From contig NZ_QUMQ01000001.1 in the NCBI RefSeq assembly GCF_003387075.1, positions 4,588,001 through 4,652,000 of the forward strand: a stretch of 64,000 bases of DNA, in the 5' to 3' direction. Source of the DNA: Asanoa ferruginea. GTDB taxonomy: Bacteria; Actinomycetota; Actinomycetes; Mycobacteriales; Micromonosporaceae. This document shows positions 33,178-42,249 of this stretch, piece by piece. Made by a program: the position numbers and the translations under genes. Numbering within the stretch: position 1 is the stretch's first letter; each line of letters opens with the position of its first letter. The notes under the pieces are model-generated. The model did not search any database. It was not told where the DNA came from and saw only the letters and a list, made by a program, of their open reading frames with translations.

Positions 33178-35105
33178 CAGCAGGGGATACGCGCGACCGT
33201 GCGCGAGCCGCCCGAAGGAGCACGCGCGGCCGGGGCGATCAGCGCAACGGGAGCACACGCGTACCCGATGAGACCGATGTTCGTCCGCCACTGCGGCGGG
33301 TGACCGCGCTGTTCCGGCGCCACCGCTGGTGGGTCGTCGCCCTGGTCGCCGCCGCCTGCCTGCTGGGCGCGGCCAATGTCGTCTCGCCGTTCCTGCTCCG
33401 CGCGATCATCGACCGCGGGCTGCCGGAGAAGAACGCCGCGCTGATCTCCTACCTCGCGGCCGGCATGATCGTCGCGTCGCTGGTCGGCGCCGGGCTCGGC
33501 GTGCTGACCACCTGGCTGGCCAACCTCATCGGCCAGCGGGTGATGCACGAGCTGCGGGTCCAGGTCTTCACCCATCTGCAACGGATGTCGCTGCTCTACT
33601 ACGTGCGGACGCGGCCCGGCGAGCTCCAGTCGCGGATCGCCAACGACGTCGGCGGCGTGGAGAACGTGGTCTCCAACACCGCGGCCACCGCCGTGCAAAA
33701 CGCGACCAGCGCCGCCGCGGTCGCCGTCGCCGCGCTGGTGATGAGCTGGAAGCTGGCGCTGATCTGCCTGCTGGTCGTGCCGCTGTTCCTGGTCGCGGCG
33801 ATCCGGCTCGGTGGGCAGCGGCGCCGGATCGCCCGCCGCAGGCAGGGCCAGCTCGCCAACCTGACTTCGATCGTCGAAGAAGGACTGTCGGTGGCCGGCA
33901 TGATGCTCGCCACGACGATGGGCCGGCGGGCGGCGCTGGCCGAGCGGTTCACCGCCGAGTCGAAAGCCGTGGCCGACAGCGAGATGCGCGCGGCGATGAG
34001 CGGCAAATGGCTGCTGTCCACCCGGCGCGCGAGTCTGACGATGGTGCCGGCCGTCGTCTACTGGGTGGCCGGCCTCGCGTTCGCACACGGCGCCGTGATC
34101 ATCTCGATCGGCACCGCGGTCGCGTTCAGCAGCATGCTCAACCGGCTGGTCGGCCCGGCCAGCGCGTTGCAGGGGCTGGGTTTGCAGGTGTCCACGTCGA
34201 TGGCGCTGTTCGGCCGGATCTTCGAGGTGCTCGACGAACCCGTCGACATCACCGAGAAGCCCGACGCCCGCGCGCTGCCGGCGGTGGTGGGCGAGGTGCG
34301 GTTCGAGAGTGTCGGCTTTCGCTACGCCGACGACCAGCCGTGGACGCTCGACGGCATCGACCTGCACGTGCCGGCCGGCACGACGACCGCGCTGGTCGGC
34401 GAGACCGGTTCCGGCAAGACGACGCTGGGCTACCTGGTCGCCCGGCTGGTCGACCCGGGCCGGGGCGCGATCCGGATCGACGGCGTCGACGTGCGCGACC
34501 TGCGGCTCGACGCGGTCGCCGGCGCGGTCGGCCTGGTCTCCCAGGACACCTATCTGTTCCACGACACGGTGCGGGCCAACCTGCTGTTCGCCGCGCCGGA
34601 CGCGAGCCAGGAGCAGGTCGAGGCGGCCTGCCGGGCGGCCCGGATCCACGACCTGGTCGAGTCGCTGCCGGAGGGTTACGACACTGTGGTCGGTGCCCGC
34701 GGCCACCGGTTCTCCGGCGGCGAGCGGCAACGCCTCGCGATCGCCCGGATGCTGCTGCGCGACCCGCCGGTGCTGGTGCTCGACGAGGCGACCAGCGCGC
34801 TCGACAACGAGACCGAGCGGGCGGTGCAGGCGGCTCTCGACGAACTGTCCAAGGGCCGCACCACGATCGCGATCGCACACCGGCTGTCCACCGTGCGGCA
34901 CGCCGACCAGATCGTGGTGCTCGACCACGGCCGGATCGTCGAGCGCGGCCGGCACGACGAGTTGATCAGGCTGGGCGGCCGCTACGCCCGGCTGGCGGCC
35001 GCGACCGAACCGGGCGTTTGGGCCGCCGGGGCCGGGGAAACCCCCGTTGATGAGGCAGTTGCTGACCAGACTCGAACAGGCGTCCGGTCTCGACCGGATC
35101 AGTGA
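33174..35105 (+). CDS. ABC exporter, fused membrane and ATPase domains (multidrug type)
   Basis: A 643-residue half-transporter. A hydrophilic N-terminal stretch of about 45 residues rich in Arg precedes six membrane helices (about 52-330). The ATPase domain has Walker A GETGSGKT (409-416), Q-loop LVSQDTYLF, signature FSGGER (513-518), Walker B LVLDEA (534-539) and an IAIAHRLSTVRHA H-loop. It would export lipophilic drugs or lipids as a dimer. It is coupled to the MarR gene. The final 19 codons overlap the start of the DUF2231-Rieske gene by 56 bp, so that C-terminus is probably a neutral extension. Confidence 0.92.
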   Translation: MTAGDTRDRARAARRSTRGRGDQRNGSTRVPDETDVRPPLRRVTALFRRHRWWVVALVAAACLLGAANVVSPFLLRAIIDRGLPEKNAALISYLAAGMIVASLVGAGLGVLTTWLANLIGQRVMHELRVQVFTHLQRMSLLYYVRTRPGELQSRIANDVGGVENVVSNTAATAVQNATSAAAVAVAALVMSWKLALICLLVVPLFLVAAIRLGGQRRRIARRRQGQLANLTSIVEEGLSVAGMMLATTMGRRAALAERFTAESKAVADSEMRAAMSGKWLLSTRRASLTMVPAVVYWVAGLAFAHGAVIISIGTAVAFSSMLNRLVGPASALQGLGLQVSTSMALFGRIFEVLDEPVDITEKPDARALPAVVGEVRFESVGFRYADDQPWTLDGIDLHVPAGTTTALVGETGSGKTTLGYLVARLVDPGRGAIRIDGVDVRDLRLDAVAGAVGLVSQDTYLFHDTVRANLLFAAPDASQEQVEAACRAARIHDLVESLPEGYDTVVGARGHRFSGGERQRLAIARMLLRDPPVLVLDEATSALDNETERAVQAALDELSKGRTTIAIAHRLSTVRHADQIVVLDHGRIVERGRHDELIRLGGRYARLAAATEPGVWAAGAGETPVDEAVADQTRTGVRSRPDQ

Positions 35106-35901
35106 TCCACTTCAGCGTGGCCTGCAGGCGGTGCTCAAACCCCGTTTCCTGCGTGACGCCCTGCACGGCGTCCAACTCGGCCACCCGCTGCACCCCGCGC
35201 TGGCGATGTTCACCGCCGGTTCGTACACCAGTGCCAGCATTCTTGATCTGATTCGCGGCCAGGAAGTGGCCGCGACGACCATGGTCGGCCTCGGTGTCGC
35301 CAGTTCGCCGCTGACCGCCCTGGCCGGCGCCAACGACTGGGCCGAACTCGACAAGGAGCAGCGCCGGGTCGGCCTGGTGCACCTGGCGTCCAACGCGGTC
35401 GCGGTCGGGTTCTACGCCGCTTCGTTGGCCTCCCGGCTCAACGGCAACCACCATCGGGGCCGGTTGCTCGGTTTCGCCGGTTTCGGGGTGGTCAACGCGG
35501 CGGCGTTCCTCGGCGGCCATCTCGCCTACGCGCAGGGCGCGCAGGTCAACCAGGCGGCGACGCAACTGCACCGAATCAGCGACGGCTGGCATCCGGTGGC
35601 CGACATCAGCGCGCTGCCGCACGGCATGCCGGTCTCCCGCAGCATCGGCGAGGTGCCGGTTCTCGTCTACCGCGACGGCGACCGGGTCTCGGTGCTGCTG
35701 GAGCGCTGTGGCCACGAGACCGGCCCGCTCGGCGAGGGCCGCGTGGTCGACATCGACGGCGACGCGTGCGTCGAATGTCCCTGGCACGGCAGCGTGTTCC
35801 GGCTCAACGACGGCCTGGTCATGCACGGCCCGGCCGGAAGCGATCAGCCGGTGCTGCGTACCCGGGTTGTCAACGACGTGGTCGAGGCCAACCTGCCGTA
35901 A
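35050..35901 (+). CDS. DUF2231 membrane protein with Rieske [2Fe-2S] domain
   Basis: A 283-residue protein. The DUF2231 part (about 35-165) starts with the family motif RDALHGVQLGHPLHPALAMFTAGSYTSASILDL and has about four membrane helices. The Rieske part (about 185-283) has both cluster motifs: CGH (ERCGHETGPLGEG) and CPWHG (CVECPWHGSVFRL). It would be a membrane-anchored electron-transfer or redox partner protein. ATG 35050 matches relatives that begin MRxLLxRLEQAS; it lies inside the end of the ABC gene. Confidence 0.9.
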   Translation: MRQLLTRLEQASGLDRISDPLQRGLQAVLKPRFLRDALHGVQLGHPLHPALAMFTAGSYTSASILDLIRGQEVAATTMVGLGVASSPLTALAGANDWAELDKEQRRVGLVHLASNAVAVGFYAASLASRLNGNHHRGRLLGFAGFGVVNAAAFLGGHLAYAQGAQVNQAATQLHRISDGWHPVADISALPHGMPVSRSIGEVPVLVYRDGDRVSVLLERCGHETGPLGEGRVVDIDGDACVECPWHGSVFRLNDGLVMHGPAGSDQPVLRTRVVNDVVEANLP

Positions 35902-35937
35902 CCGGAGTCGGCGGGTGGGTCATGCAATGCTGGTCCG

Positions 35938-37122
35938 GTGACCGCCGCCTCGGAGACCGTGCCCGAACCGCCCCGCCAGCCCCGCAGGCGGTGGCGGTTC
36001 GTGCTGACCATCGTCACCATGCTGGTGCTCCTGTTCGGGGTGCCCTGGTGGTTGCTCGTCTTCTCCGGCCAGGACTGGCCGACCTGGGTGGAAGCGACCG
36101 CGAGCGGAGTGTTCCTGGCCGTGCTGCTGTCGTTCCCGCGGTTGATGATGCAGGGCCACGGCAGCCGCCACCAGGACTGGGCGGCGCGCATCTCAGACAC
36201 CACGCTCGGCGTCATCTGGGTCCTGTTCACCTGCTCGATCCTCGGCAACCTGGTGCGGCTCGGGCTCTTCCTCGGTGGCGTCGACGATCCCGCGCGGTCC
36301 CGCATCATGGACGCGGCGGTGGTCGGTGTCGCGCTGGTGGCATTGCTGTGGGGCAACCACGAGGCGATGAAGGTCTCCCGGGTACGCCGCGTCGACGTCA
36401 CCCTGCCCCGCCTGGGCGCCGGGCTCGACGGCCTGCGGGTGGTGCTGCTGACCGACACGCACTACGGCCCGATCAACCGGGCCCGCTGGTCGGCGGGCGT
36501 CGTCGACGTGGTCAACGGGCTCGACGCCGACCTGGTCTGCCACACCGGCGACATCGCCGACGGCACGGCTGTCGAGCGGGCCGAGCAGGCGGCGCCGTTG
36601 GGCCAGGTCAAGGCCAAACTCGGGCGGGCGTACGTGACCGGCAACCACGAATACTTCTCCGAGGCGCAGGGCTGGCTCGACCACATGCGCGAGCTGGGCT
36701 GGGACGACCTGCACAACCGGCACATCGTGATCAGCCGCGACGGCGCGAGCCTGGTCGTGGCCGGCGTGGACGACCGCACCGCGGCATCGTCCGGCACGCC
36801 CGGCCACCACACCGACCACGCCGCCGCGCTGGCCGGCGCCGACCCCAACCTGCCGGTGCTGCTGCTGGCACACCAGCCACGGCAGATCGACGGCGCCGTG
36901 GCGCACGGCATCGACCTACAGATCTCCGGGCACACCCACGGCGGCCAGATGTGGCCGTTCCACTACCTCGTGCTGACCGACCAGCCGGTGCTTCAGGGAT
37001 TGAGCCGGCACAGCGAGCGGACCCAGCTCTACACCAGCCGGGGTACGGGTTTCTGGGGCCCGCCGTTCCGCATCTTCGCGCCCAGCGAGATCACTCTGAT
37101 CACGTTGCGCTCAGGTCGTTGA
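35938..37122 (+). CDS. Membrane-anchored metallophosphoesterase (YkuE/YaeI-like)
   Basis: A 394-residue protein from GTG 35938. About four membrane helices cover 20-140, and the calcineurin-type domain follows with every metal motif: LLTDTHYGP, HTGDIADG, TGNHEYF, LLLAHQP and ISGHTHGGQMWP. Relatives (YkuE, YaeI, LpxG-like) hydrolyse phosphodiesters in lipids at the membrane. Its end overlaps the convergent reductase gene by 23 bp. Confidence 0.9.
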   Translation: MTAASETVPEPPRQPRRRWRFVLTIVTMLVLLFGVPWWLLVFSGQDWPTWVEATASGVFLAVLLSFPRLMMQGHGSRHQDWAARISDTTLGVIWVLFTCSILGNLVRLGLFLGGVDDPARSRIMDAAVVGVALVALLWGNHEAMKVSRVRRVDVTLPRLGAGLDGLRVVLLTDTHYGPINRARWSAGVVDVVNGLDADLVCHTGDIADGTAVERAEQAAPLGQVKAKLGRAYVTGNHEYFSEAQGWLDHMRELGWDDLHNRHIVISRDGASLVVAGVDDRTAASSGTPGHHTDHAAALAGADPNLPVLLLAHQPRQIDGAVAHGIDLQISGHTHGGQMWPFHYLVLTDQPVLQGLSRHSERTQLYTSRGTGFWGPPFRIFAPSEITLITLRSGR

Positions 37123-37882
37123 GCCAGTCGCGGCTGGCGCGGGCGATCCGGGCCGGCACGCCCAGATCGTCGAGCAGCGCGGCCGCGGCGGCCATCTCGT
37201 CGGCCCGGCGCCGGGCGTGCGTCACCGAGCCCTGGGTGAGCCGGTCGAGCGTGGCGGCGTCGGCGCGGGTCAGTTCTTTGCGGATGTTGTCGTCGAGCCA
37301 GTCCGTGAGGCCGGCGGCTTCGGCGGCGGCCCGGGCCTCGACGACGGCGGCGGCCAGTCCTTTGTAGAAGACGCTGCGCAGCAGTTTCCGGGTGGCCGCC
37401 GCACCGAACGGGCCGTCGATGACGTCGACGTGTGCGCCGAAGGGTTGCATCAGTGTCGCGAACGCGGCGGCTTCGCGGCCGCTCGCGGTCATCGGGACGG
37501 CGAGGCCGAGGCCGGGCACGGGCGCCATGATGGCCACGTCGACGACCGCGACGCCGGCATCGGCTGCGGCGGCGGCCACCGTCTCCTTGAGCCGCGGGGC
37601 GGCGGTGTTGAGCTCGGCCCAGATCGTGCCTGGGCGGCAGCCCGGCAGTCCCTGCGCGAGGGCGTCGTGGGCGTCGGCGGCGCTGTTGACGCTGAGCACC
37701 AGGTCGGCGCCGCGGCAGGCGTCGGCCCCGTCGGTGGCCGGGCGGACGCCCGGTGGCGCGTCGACGCGTGGATCGAAGCCGCTGACGGTCGCGCCGGCGC
37801 GGACCAGGTCGACCGCGAACCGGCCGCCGGCCTCACCGAGCCCGAGTACCGCGACGGCGGTCGCGATAGCGCTCTGTGCCAT
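37100..37882 (-). CDS. NAD(P)-binding beta-hydroxyacid dehydrogenase-like protein with DUF1932 domain
   Basis: A 260-residue protein: Rossmann N-domain with GLGEAGGRFAVDLVRAGATVSGFDPR (14-40) and a helical C-domain of the DUF1932 type (FGAAATRKLLRSVFYKGLAAAVVEARAAAEAAGLTDWL). It belongs to the 6-phosphogluconate/3-hydroxyisobutyrate dehydrogenase superfamily. The Lys of RKLLRSVFYKG is at the catalytic position. The start is ATG 37882 (MAQSAIATAVAVLGLG). Substrate not known. Confidence 0.85.
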   Translation of the reverse strand: MAQSAIATAVAVLGLGEAGGRFAVDLVRAGATVSGFDPRVDAPPGVRPATDGADACRGADLVLSVNSAADAHDALAQGLPGCRPGTIWAELNTAAPRLKETVAAAAADAGVAVVDVAIMAPVPGLGLAVPMTASGREAAAFATLMQPFGAHVDVIDGPFGAAATRKLLRSVFYKGLAAAVVEARAAAEAAGLTDWLDDNIRKELTRADAATLDRLTQGSVTHARRRADEMAAAAALLDDLGVPARIARASRDWLNDLSAT

Positions 37883-37934
37883 GGCGCGACGGTAGGCCCC
37901 ACCCGCCGACCGAACAAGATGAACGCGCACCGCG

Positions 37935-38285
37935 TCACAGATAGCAGATGCTGACCAGGCCGGAGGCGACACCGAGGCCGAGGGCGTTGCGGAAGTTGCG
38001 GCCGAGGTCGCGGGCGCGGATGTGCATGGTGACCGCGATCCCGAAGTAGGCGACCAGCCCCGCACAGGTCAGCACCCCGAGATAGGGCACGACCAGGCCG
38101 AACAGTAGCCCGCCGGCTGCCGCCAGCTTGATGGGCGTGAGCAGGCGACGGACCAGCGGCGGCGCGTGCACGTCGTCGAGGCAGCGCTGGACCGCGCCGA
38201 TCGGGCGCCAGCACATGGCCGCGTCGACGCACTGGACAGCGGCGAGCAGCACGACCGGCCAGACCGGTTCGGCGAGGATGGACAT
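37935..38285 (-). CDS. DoxX-like small membrane protein
   Basis: A 116-residue protein with four hydrophobic helices (about 6-25, 50-68, 72-90, 97-115), starting MSILAEPVWPVVLLAAVQCVDAA. The layout and LxPIKLAAAGGLLFGLVVPYLG segment fit DoxX-type proteins of unknown or redox-related function. It starts at ATG 38285, opposite the ketopantoate reductase-like gene, and ends 53 bp before the reductase-like gene. Confidence 0.75.
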   Translation of the reverse strand: MSILAEPVWPVVLLAAVQCVDAAMCWRPIGAVQRCLDDVHAPPLVRRLLTPIKLAAAGGLLFGLVVPYLGVLTCAGLVAYFGIAVTMHIRARDLGRNFRNALGLGVASGLVSICYL

Positions 38286-38307
38286 GGTCACAGGACGAGA
38301 TCGCGGC

Positions 38308-38330
38308 GCCGAATGTGACATAGATTCGGC
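38308..38330. promoter_or_regulatory. Inverted repeat between DoxX-like and ketopantoate reductase-like genes
   Basis: GCCGAAT-N9-ATTCGGC is a perfect inverted repeat in the 48-bp gap between two divergent starts, ending three bases before the ATG at 38334. It is a candidate regulator site, though no regulator gene is close. Confidence 0.45.
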
Positions 38331-38333
38331 GGC

Positions 38334-39308
38334 ATGCGATGGGTGATCGTGGGCGCGGGCGCAGTCGGTGGCGTGGTCGGTGGAAGGCTGGCCGCGGCCG
38401 GCCAGGACGTGGTGCTGGTCGCGCGCGGCGCACACCTCGACGCCATTCGCCGCGACGGGCTGCGACTGCACTCACCGGAGGGCAGGCAGACCCTCCGGGT
38501 GCCGGCGGTCGCCGCGGTGACCGACCACGAGTGGCGCCCGGGCGACGTCGCCGTGCTCGGCGTCAAGGGCATGGACACCCCCGACGTGCTGCGCCCGCTG
38601 GCCGCGGTCGCGCCGCCGGAGACCCCGGTCGTCTGCCTACAGAACGGCGTCGCCAACGAGCGCGCCGCACTGCGGCTGTTCCCCAACGTCTACGGCGTGA
38701 CCGTGATGCTGCCGGCCAGCCACCTCGCACCCGGCGTGGTGGTCGCGCACAGCGCACCGACGCCGGGCGGCCTCGACCTCGGCCGCTATCCGACCGGCGT
38801 CGACGACACCGCCGAGCGGCTGGCGGCGGGCCTGCGTGAGGCCGGCTTCTCCTCCCAGCCGCGCGCCGACATCATGCGCTGGAAGCACGCCAAACTGCTG
38901 TTGAACCTCGGCAACGCGATCGAAGCCCTGTGCGGCCGCGAAGCCGACGGCGTCGACGAGATCGACGCGCTGCTCCGCGAGGAGGGCAACGCGGTGCTGG
39001 CGGCGGCCGGCATCGACGTGGCCACACCGGAGGAAGACGCCGCGCGCCGCAAGGGCCTGCTCAACATCCAGCCGGTCGAGGGCACCCCACGCGGCGGTGG
39101 CTCGAGTTGGCAGAGCCTGGCCCGCGGCACCGGCACCGTCGAGGCCGACTATCTCAACGGCGAGATCGTGTTGCAGGCCCGCCTGCACGGCCTCGCCGCA
39201 CCGGCCAACGAACTGGCCCGCCAGCTGGTCAACCGCGCCGCCCGTGAAGGCACCCGCCCGGGTTCCCTTACCCCAGACCAGTTCCTGGCGATGTTGTCGC
39301 GCTTCTGA
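38334..39308 (+). CDS. Ketopantoate reductase-family (ApbA/PanE-like) oxidoreductase
   Basis: A 324-residue protein: MRWVIVGAGAVGGVVGGRLAAAGQDVVLVAR nucleotide-binding start, VCLQNGVANERAAL, and a C-terminal helical domain with WKHAKLLLNLGNAIEAL (Lys in the catalytic position) and EADYLNGEIVLQARLHGLAAPANELARQLV. It reduces a 2-oxo acid such as ketopantoate with NADPH, but many paralogues act on other substrates, so a panE assignment is not safe. Confidence 0.88.
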   Translation: MRWVIVGAGAVGGVVGGRLAAAGQDVVLVARGAHLDAIRRDGLRLHSPEGRQTLRVPAVAAVTDHEWRPGDVAVLGVKGMDTPDVLRPLAAVAPPETPVVCLQNGVANERAALRLFPNVYGVTVMLPASHLAPGVVVAHSAPTPGGLDLGRYPTGVDDTAERLAAGLREAGFSSQPRADIMRWKHAKLLLNLGNAIEALCGREADGVDEIDALLREEGNAVLAAAGIDVATPEEDAARRKGLLNIQPVEGTPRGGGSSWQSLARGTGTVEADYLNGEIVLQARLHGLAAPANELARQLVNRAAREGTRPGSLTPDQFLAMLSRF

Positions 39309-39381
39309 CAGGGGCATACTTTCACGGTCCGCTCCACTATTCTCGCGGCTACTCATTGACGAATCCGTGGGACGGTTCACC

Positions 39382-40068
39382 GTGGACGCGAAACTGCTCG
39401 TCAAGCAATTCAGCACCGACGCCGGTCTGGCATTCCTGGAGATCATTCGATCCGCACCGGGCCCGATCGGTGCCCGCGAGATCAAAAACGAGATCGTCGC
39501 CGCGGGGGTGAAGCGGTCCGACGTCGACGCGAAGTGGAAACGCCTCCAGCCCTACGTCAAGCTGCACCCGCACGTGGAGAAATCGGGCCCGACCAAATAC
39601 GAGTGGTCGGCCGTCCCGCGATCCTCGGCGGAGTCGCTCGACCAACTCTCGGCCCATTCGTCCGTCCGCGTCCCGGCCTGGTTGACCCAGGCCCTCGTCG
39701 CCACGATCGCCGACAGCCTCGCGGTGGCCGAGACCTCCGGCGGGCACGCCCAGTCGAGTTGGTCGCGCCAGCGCGAGCAGGAGAAGGCCAAGGTCCTCGC
39801 GGATCTGGCGACGGTCGTCGAGGTGATGCACGAGCAGGGCGCCACGATCGCGGAGGTGGCGGCCTGGCTGGACGGCGAGACGCACCGCAAGCGCCTCCGT
39901 GCCGTCGACCGGTTGGGCGAGACGGTGGCGTTCGACCCCGACCGGCACGAGATCGCCAACGGTTTGCGCACCGCCCGCGCCGGCACGGTCACCGTCACCA
40001 GATCCGGCTACGTCTGGCAGGGCGGCGAAGAAGACGTCGTCCTGGTCAAAGCCGTCGTGACCGCCTAG
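39382..40068 (+). CDS. Winged-helix protein with GrpE-like C-terminal head, partner of a GmrSD-type protein
   Basis: A 228-residue protein from GTG 39382 (GTG 39367 is an in-frame alternative; GGGACGG precedes 39382). Residues 1-80 look like a winged helix (AGLAFLEIIRSAPGPIGAREIKNEIVAAGVKRSDVDAKWKRLQPYVKLHPHVEKSGPTKYEW). Residues 95-165 are helical, and the last 50 (VAFDPDRHEIANGLRTARAGTVTVTRSGYVWQGGEEDVVLVKAVV) resemble the beta-rich head of GrpE-type nucleotide exchange factors. No enzyme motif is present. It ends nine bases before the GmrSD-type gene, so it is probably a dedicated partner: DNA binding, chaperone-like activation or control. Family-level identification is tentative. Confidence 0.6.
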   Translation: MDAKLLVKQFSTDAGLAFLEIIRSAPGPIGAREIKNEIVAAGVKRSDVDAKWKRLQPYVKLHPHVEKSGPTKYEWSAVPRSSAESLDQLSAHSSVRVPAWLTQALVATIADSLAVAETSGGHAQSSWSRQREQEKAKVLADLATVVEVMHEQGATIAEVAAWLDGETHRKRLRAVDRLGETVAFDPDRHEIANGLRTARAGTVTVTRSGYVWQGGEEDVVLVKAVVTA

Positions 40069-40077
40069 CGGCCGGCC

Positions 40078-42249
40078 ATGCCGCGAAACCGTTCTCCCAA
40101 GCCCCTCGTCGACGCCTGCGGCTATTCGATCAGTGACCTGTTCAAGCTCGGCACGTTCCACCTCGACTATTTCCAGCGCGACTACGTCTGGGAGGAACCG
40201 CAGGTCAAGAAACTGATCAACGACCTGGCCGACAAGTTCCTCGACCAGTGGGAGCCCACGCACACCGCCCGCGACGTGGGTTATTACGACCCCTATTTCC
40301 TCGGGCCGATCATCGTCTATTACATCGACAAAGACTGTTATCTCGCCGACGGCCAGCAGCGGGTCGTCACGCTGCTGTTGTCGCTGATCTACCTGCGGAG
40401 GCTGGTCGACGAGCCGGACGGGCCGACTGAGCTGGGCAGCCGGCTGGCCAGCCTGATCTACACCGAGATGTTCGGCCGCAAGACGTTCGCCGTGGCCGTC
40501 GACCGATACGCCGACTGCTTCGACGCTCTCCTGCACGGTCGCGAATACAACGCCGACGGTGAACCGCCCTACGTGCAGCGGGTCCTGGAGGCCTACCAGC
40601 ACATCGAGAAGCATTATCCGGAACGGCTCCGCGACGAGAGCCTGGTGCTGTTCGTCGAGTGGTTGCTGCACCGGGTCTCGCTGGTCGCACTCTCGGCCGT
40701 CGACCAGGATCGCGCGATCGAGATGTTCCAGTCGATGAACGACCGCGGCGTGCATCTGTCGCCGATGGACCACCTCAAGCGCTATCTGCTCGGCGACTCC
40801 GAGGATCCGCAACGATCTGACGCCCAGTGGCAATCGATGGTCTCGGACCTGGAGGCCGTCGAGCGCGGCGCCGCCTTCCGCTATGTGCGGGAAGTCTTCC
40901 GGGCACGGTATTTCGACCCGGCGAACGAGGGCGGCCCAAGTCTGGAGAACGCCACGCACGAGTGGGTGCTGGCGCACGAGAACGACATCTGGCCCAACTA
41001 CAAGAACGGTGACCGGTCAAGCTTCGTCACCGACCTGCTGTTGCCGCTGAAGAACACCTACGTCAGGCTGCTGCGCGGTCAGGCCAGGGTCATCCGCGGG
41101 CTGGAAGCCGTGCGCTACAACGCGTGGAACGGCATCACGGGCCAGTTCGCCCTGACCCTCGCCGCGGCACGGCCCGAAGACAGCAAGCCCGCCGGCGAGC
41201 GCAAGGCCCGCCTGATCGCCGAGTTCATCGACCTGTTCGTCGTGACCCGCGCGGTCCGCAACGACCCGTGCGACCAGAAGGCCGTCGACGGACTGGTCGA
41301 CGACCTGCTGCCCGCCGTGCGGCTGTGTCACACCGAAGCCGAACTCCGCGAGGTGCTGGCTGCGGAGGCCACCGGCTGGACGGACCATCTGGAAAACATC
41401 GTCGATCTGCGGTTTCACAACAACGGACCGTTCATCCACTATCTGCTGGCCCGGCTCACCGCATGGCTGGAGGTCGGCGCGGAACGCGAAGACCCCACCG
41501 ACCGCATGCTCCGCCGACCGGTGGGCGACCGCGGGTTCGAAATCGAGCACCTCCTGACGAGCACCGAGTCGAAATATGCCCACGTGCAGCCCGACGCCCT
41601 GCGATATGGCCTGCTGCGCAGCCGGCTCGGGGCGCTGGTGCTGCTCGACGGGCCTGAGAACAGCAGCTATGGCGGAGCGCGGCTGGCGGTCAAGGTGCCG
41701 CTCTATCGCAACGACACGCTGCTCGCAGCCACCCTCAATGCCGGTTTCCTCGAGGAAAAGGGCAGAGTGCGGTTGCGGCGGTTCGTCAAGCAACAGGGCC
41801 TGACCGGTGCCTTCCCGCCGTATGAGGACGACCAGAAACTGGTGGACCTGGTCGAGGCGCGCGCCAAGCTCTATCGCCTGATGGCCGAGCGCATCTGGGA
41901 CCCGGCGCGACTGGGCCTGACCCTCCAGGGCGCCCGTGAACAGCGGAGCAAGCCCGGCGGATCGAAGCGCACGCGTCGCAACCACGGCGTGCACCTGGCG
42001 GACCTCGTCGGCGCCGGCCTGGTGCGCGCCGGCGATCGGCTCGAGGGCCAGCGCAAGGGCCGCACTCACCTGGCCGAAGTGCTCGACGGCGCGCGGATCC
42101 GCACTGCCTCGGGTGCCGTGTTTCCCACCCTCTCGGCAGCGGCGATGGACGCGCTGGACCTGTCGGCGGCGAACGGCTGGACGTTTTGGCAGCTGACCCG
42201 CACCGGCCAGCGCATGGACGCCGTGCGCGCGCGTTTCCTCGGGTCATGA
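40078..42249 (+). CDS. GmrSD-type DUF262/DUF1524 protein with C-terminal RAMA domain
   Basis: A 723-residue protein in three parts. (1) DUF262, about 15-250, ParB-like NTP-binding fold: DYFQRDYVWEEPQVKKLINDL, FLGPIIVYY, LADGQQRVVTLLLSLIYLRR and FQSMNDRGVHLSPMDHLKRYLL. (2) DUF1524-type HNH region, about 470-600: FEIEHLL (H491) and LGALVLLDGPENSSYG (N528). (3) RAMA domain, 638-723: VHLADLVGAGLVRAGDRLEGQRKGRTHLAEVLDGARI to ANGWTFWQLT. GmrSD enzymes are type IV restriction systems that cut phage DNA with glucosylated or otherwise modified cytosine; RAMA domains occur with restriction and methylase proteins and are thought to read modified DNA. A sensor-effector fusion in one chain is therefore likely. 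It is the second gene of a two-gene module. Confidence 0.88.
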   Translation: MPRNRSPKPLVDACGYSISDLFKLGTFHLDYFQRDYVWEEPQVKKLINDLADKFLDQWEPTHTARDVGYYDPYFLGPIIVYYIDKDCYLADGQQRVVTLLLSLIYLRRLVDEPDGPTELGSRLASLIYTEMFGRKTFAVAVDRYADCFDALLHGREYNADGEPPYVQRVLEAYQHIEKHYPERLRDESLVLFVEWLLHRVSLVALSAVDQDRAIEMFQSMNDRGVHLSPMDHLKRYLLGDSEDPQRSDAQWQSMVSDLEAVERGAAFRYVREVFRARYFDPANEGGPSLENATHEWVLAHENDIWPNYKNGDRSSFVTDLLLPLKNTYVRLLRGQARVIRGLEAVRYNAWNGITGQFALTLAAARPEDSKPAGERKARLIAEFIDLFVVTRAVRNDPCDQKAVDGLVDDLLPAVRLCHTEAELREVLAAEATGWTDHLENIVDLRFHNNGPFIHYLLARLTAWLEVGAEREDPTDRMLRRPVGDRGFEIEHLLTSTESKYAHVQPDALRYGLLRSRLGALVLLDGPENSSYGGARLAVKVPLYRNDTLLAATLNAGFLEEKGRVRLRRFVKQQGLTGAFPPYEDDQKLVDLVEARAKLYRLMAERIWDPARLGLTLQGAREQRSKPGGSKRTRRNHGVHLADLVGAGLVRAGDRLEGQRKGRTHLAEVLDGARIRTASGAVFPTLSAAAMDALDLSAANGWTFWQLTRTGQRMDAVRARFLGS

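Noticed and set aside
40078-42249. Complete restriction-modification island around the GmrSD-type gene
   Set aside because: No methylase or further restriction gene is found; the neighbours are metabolic.
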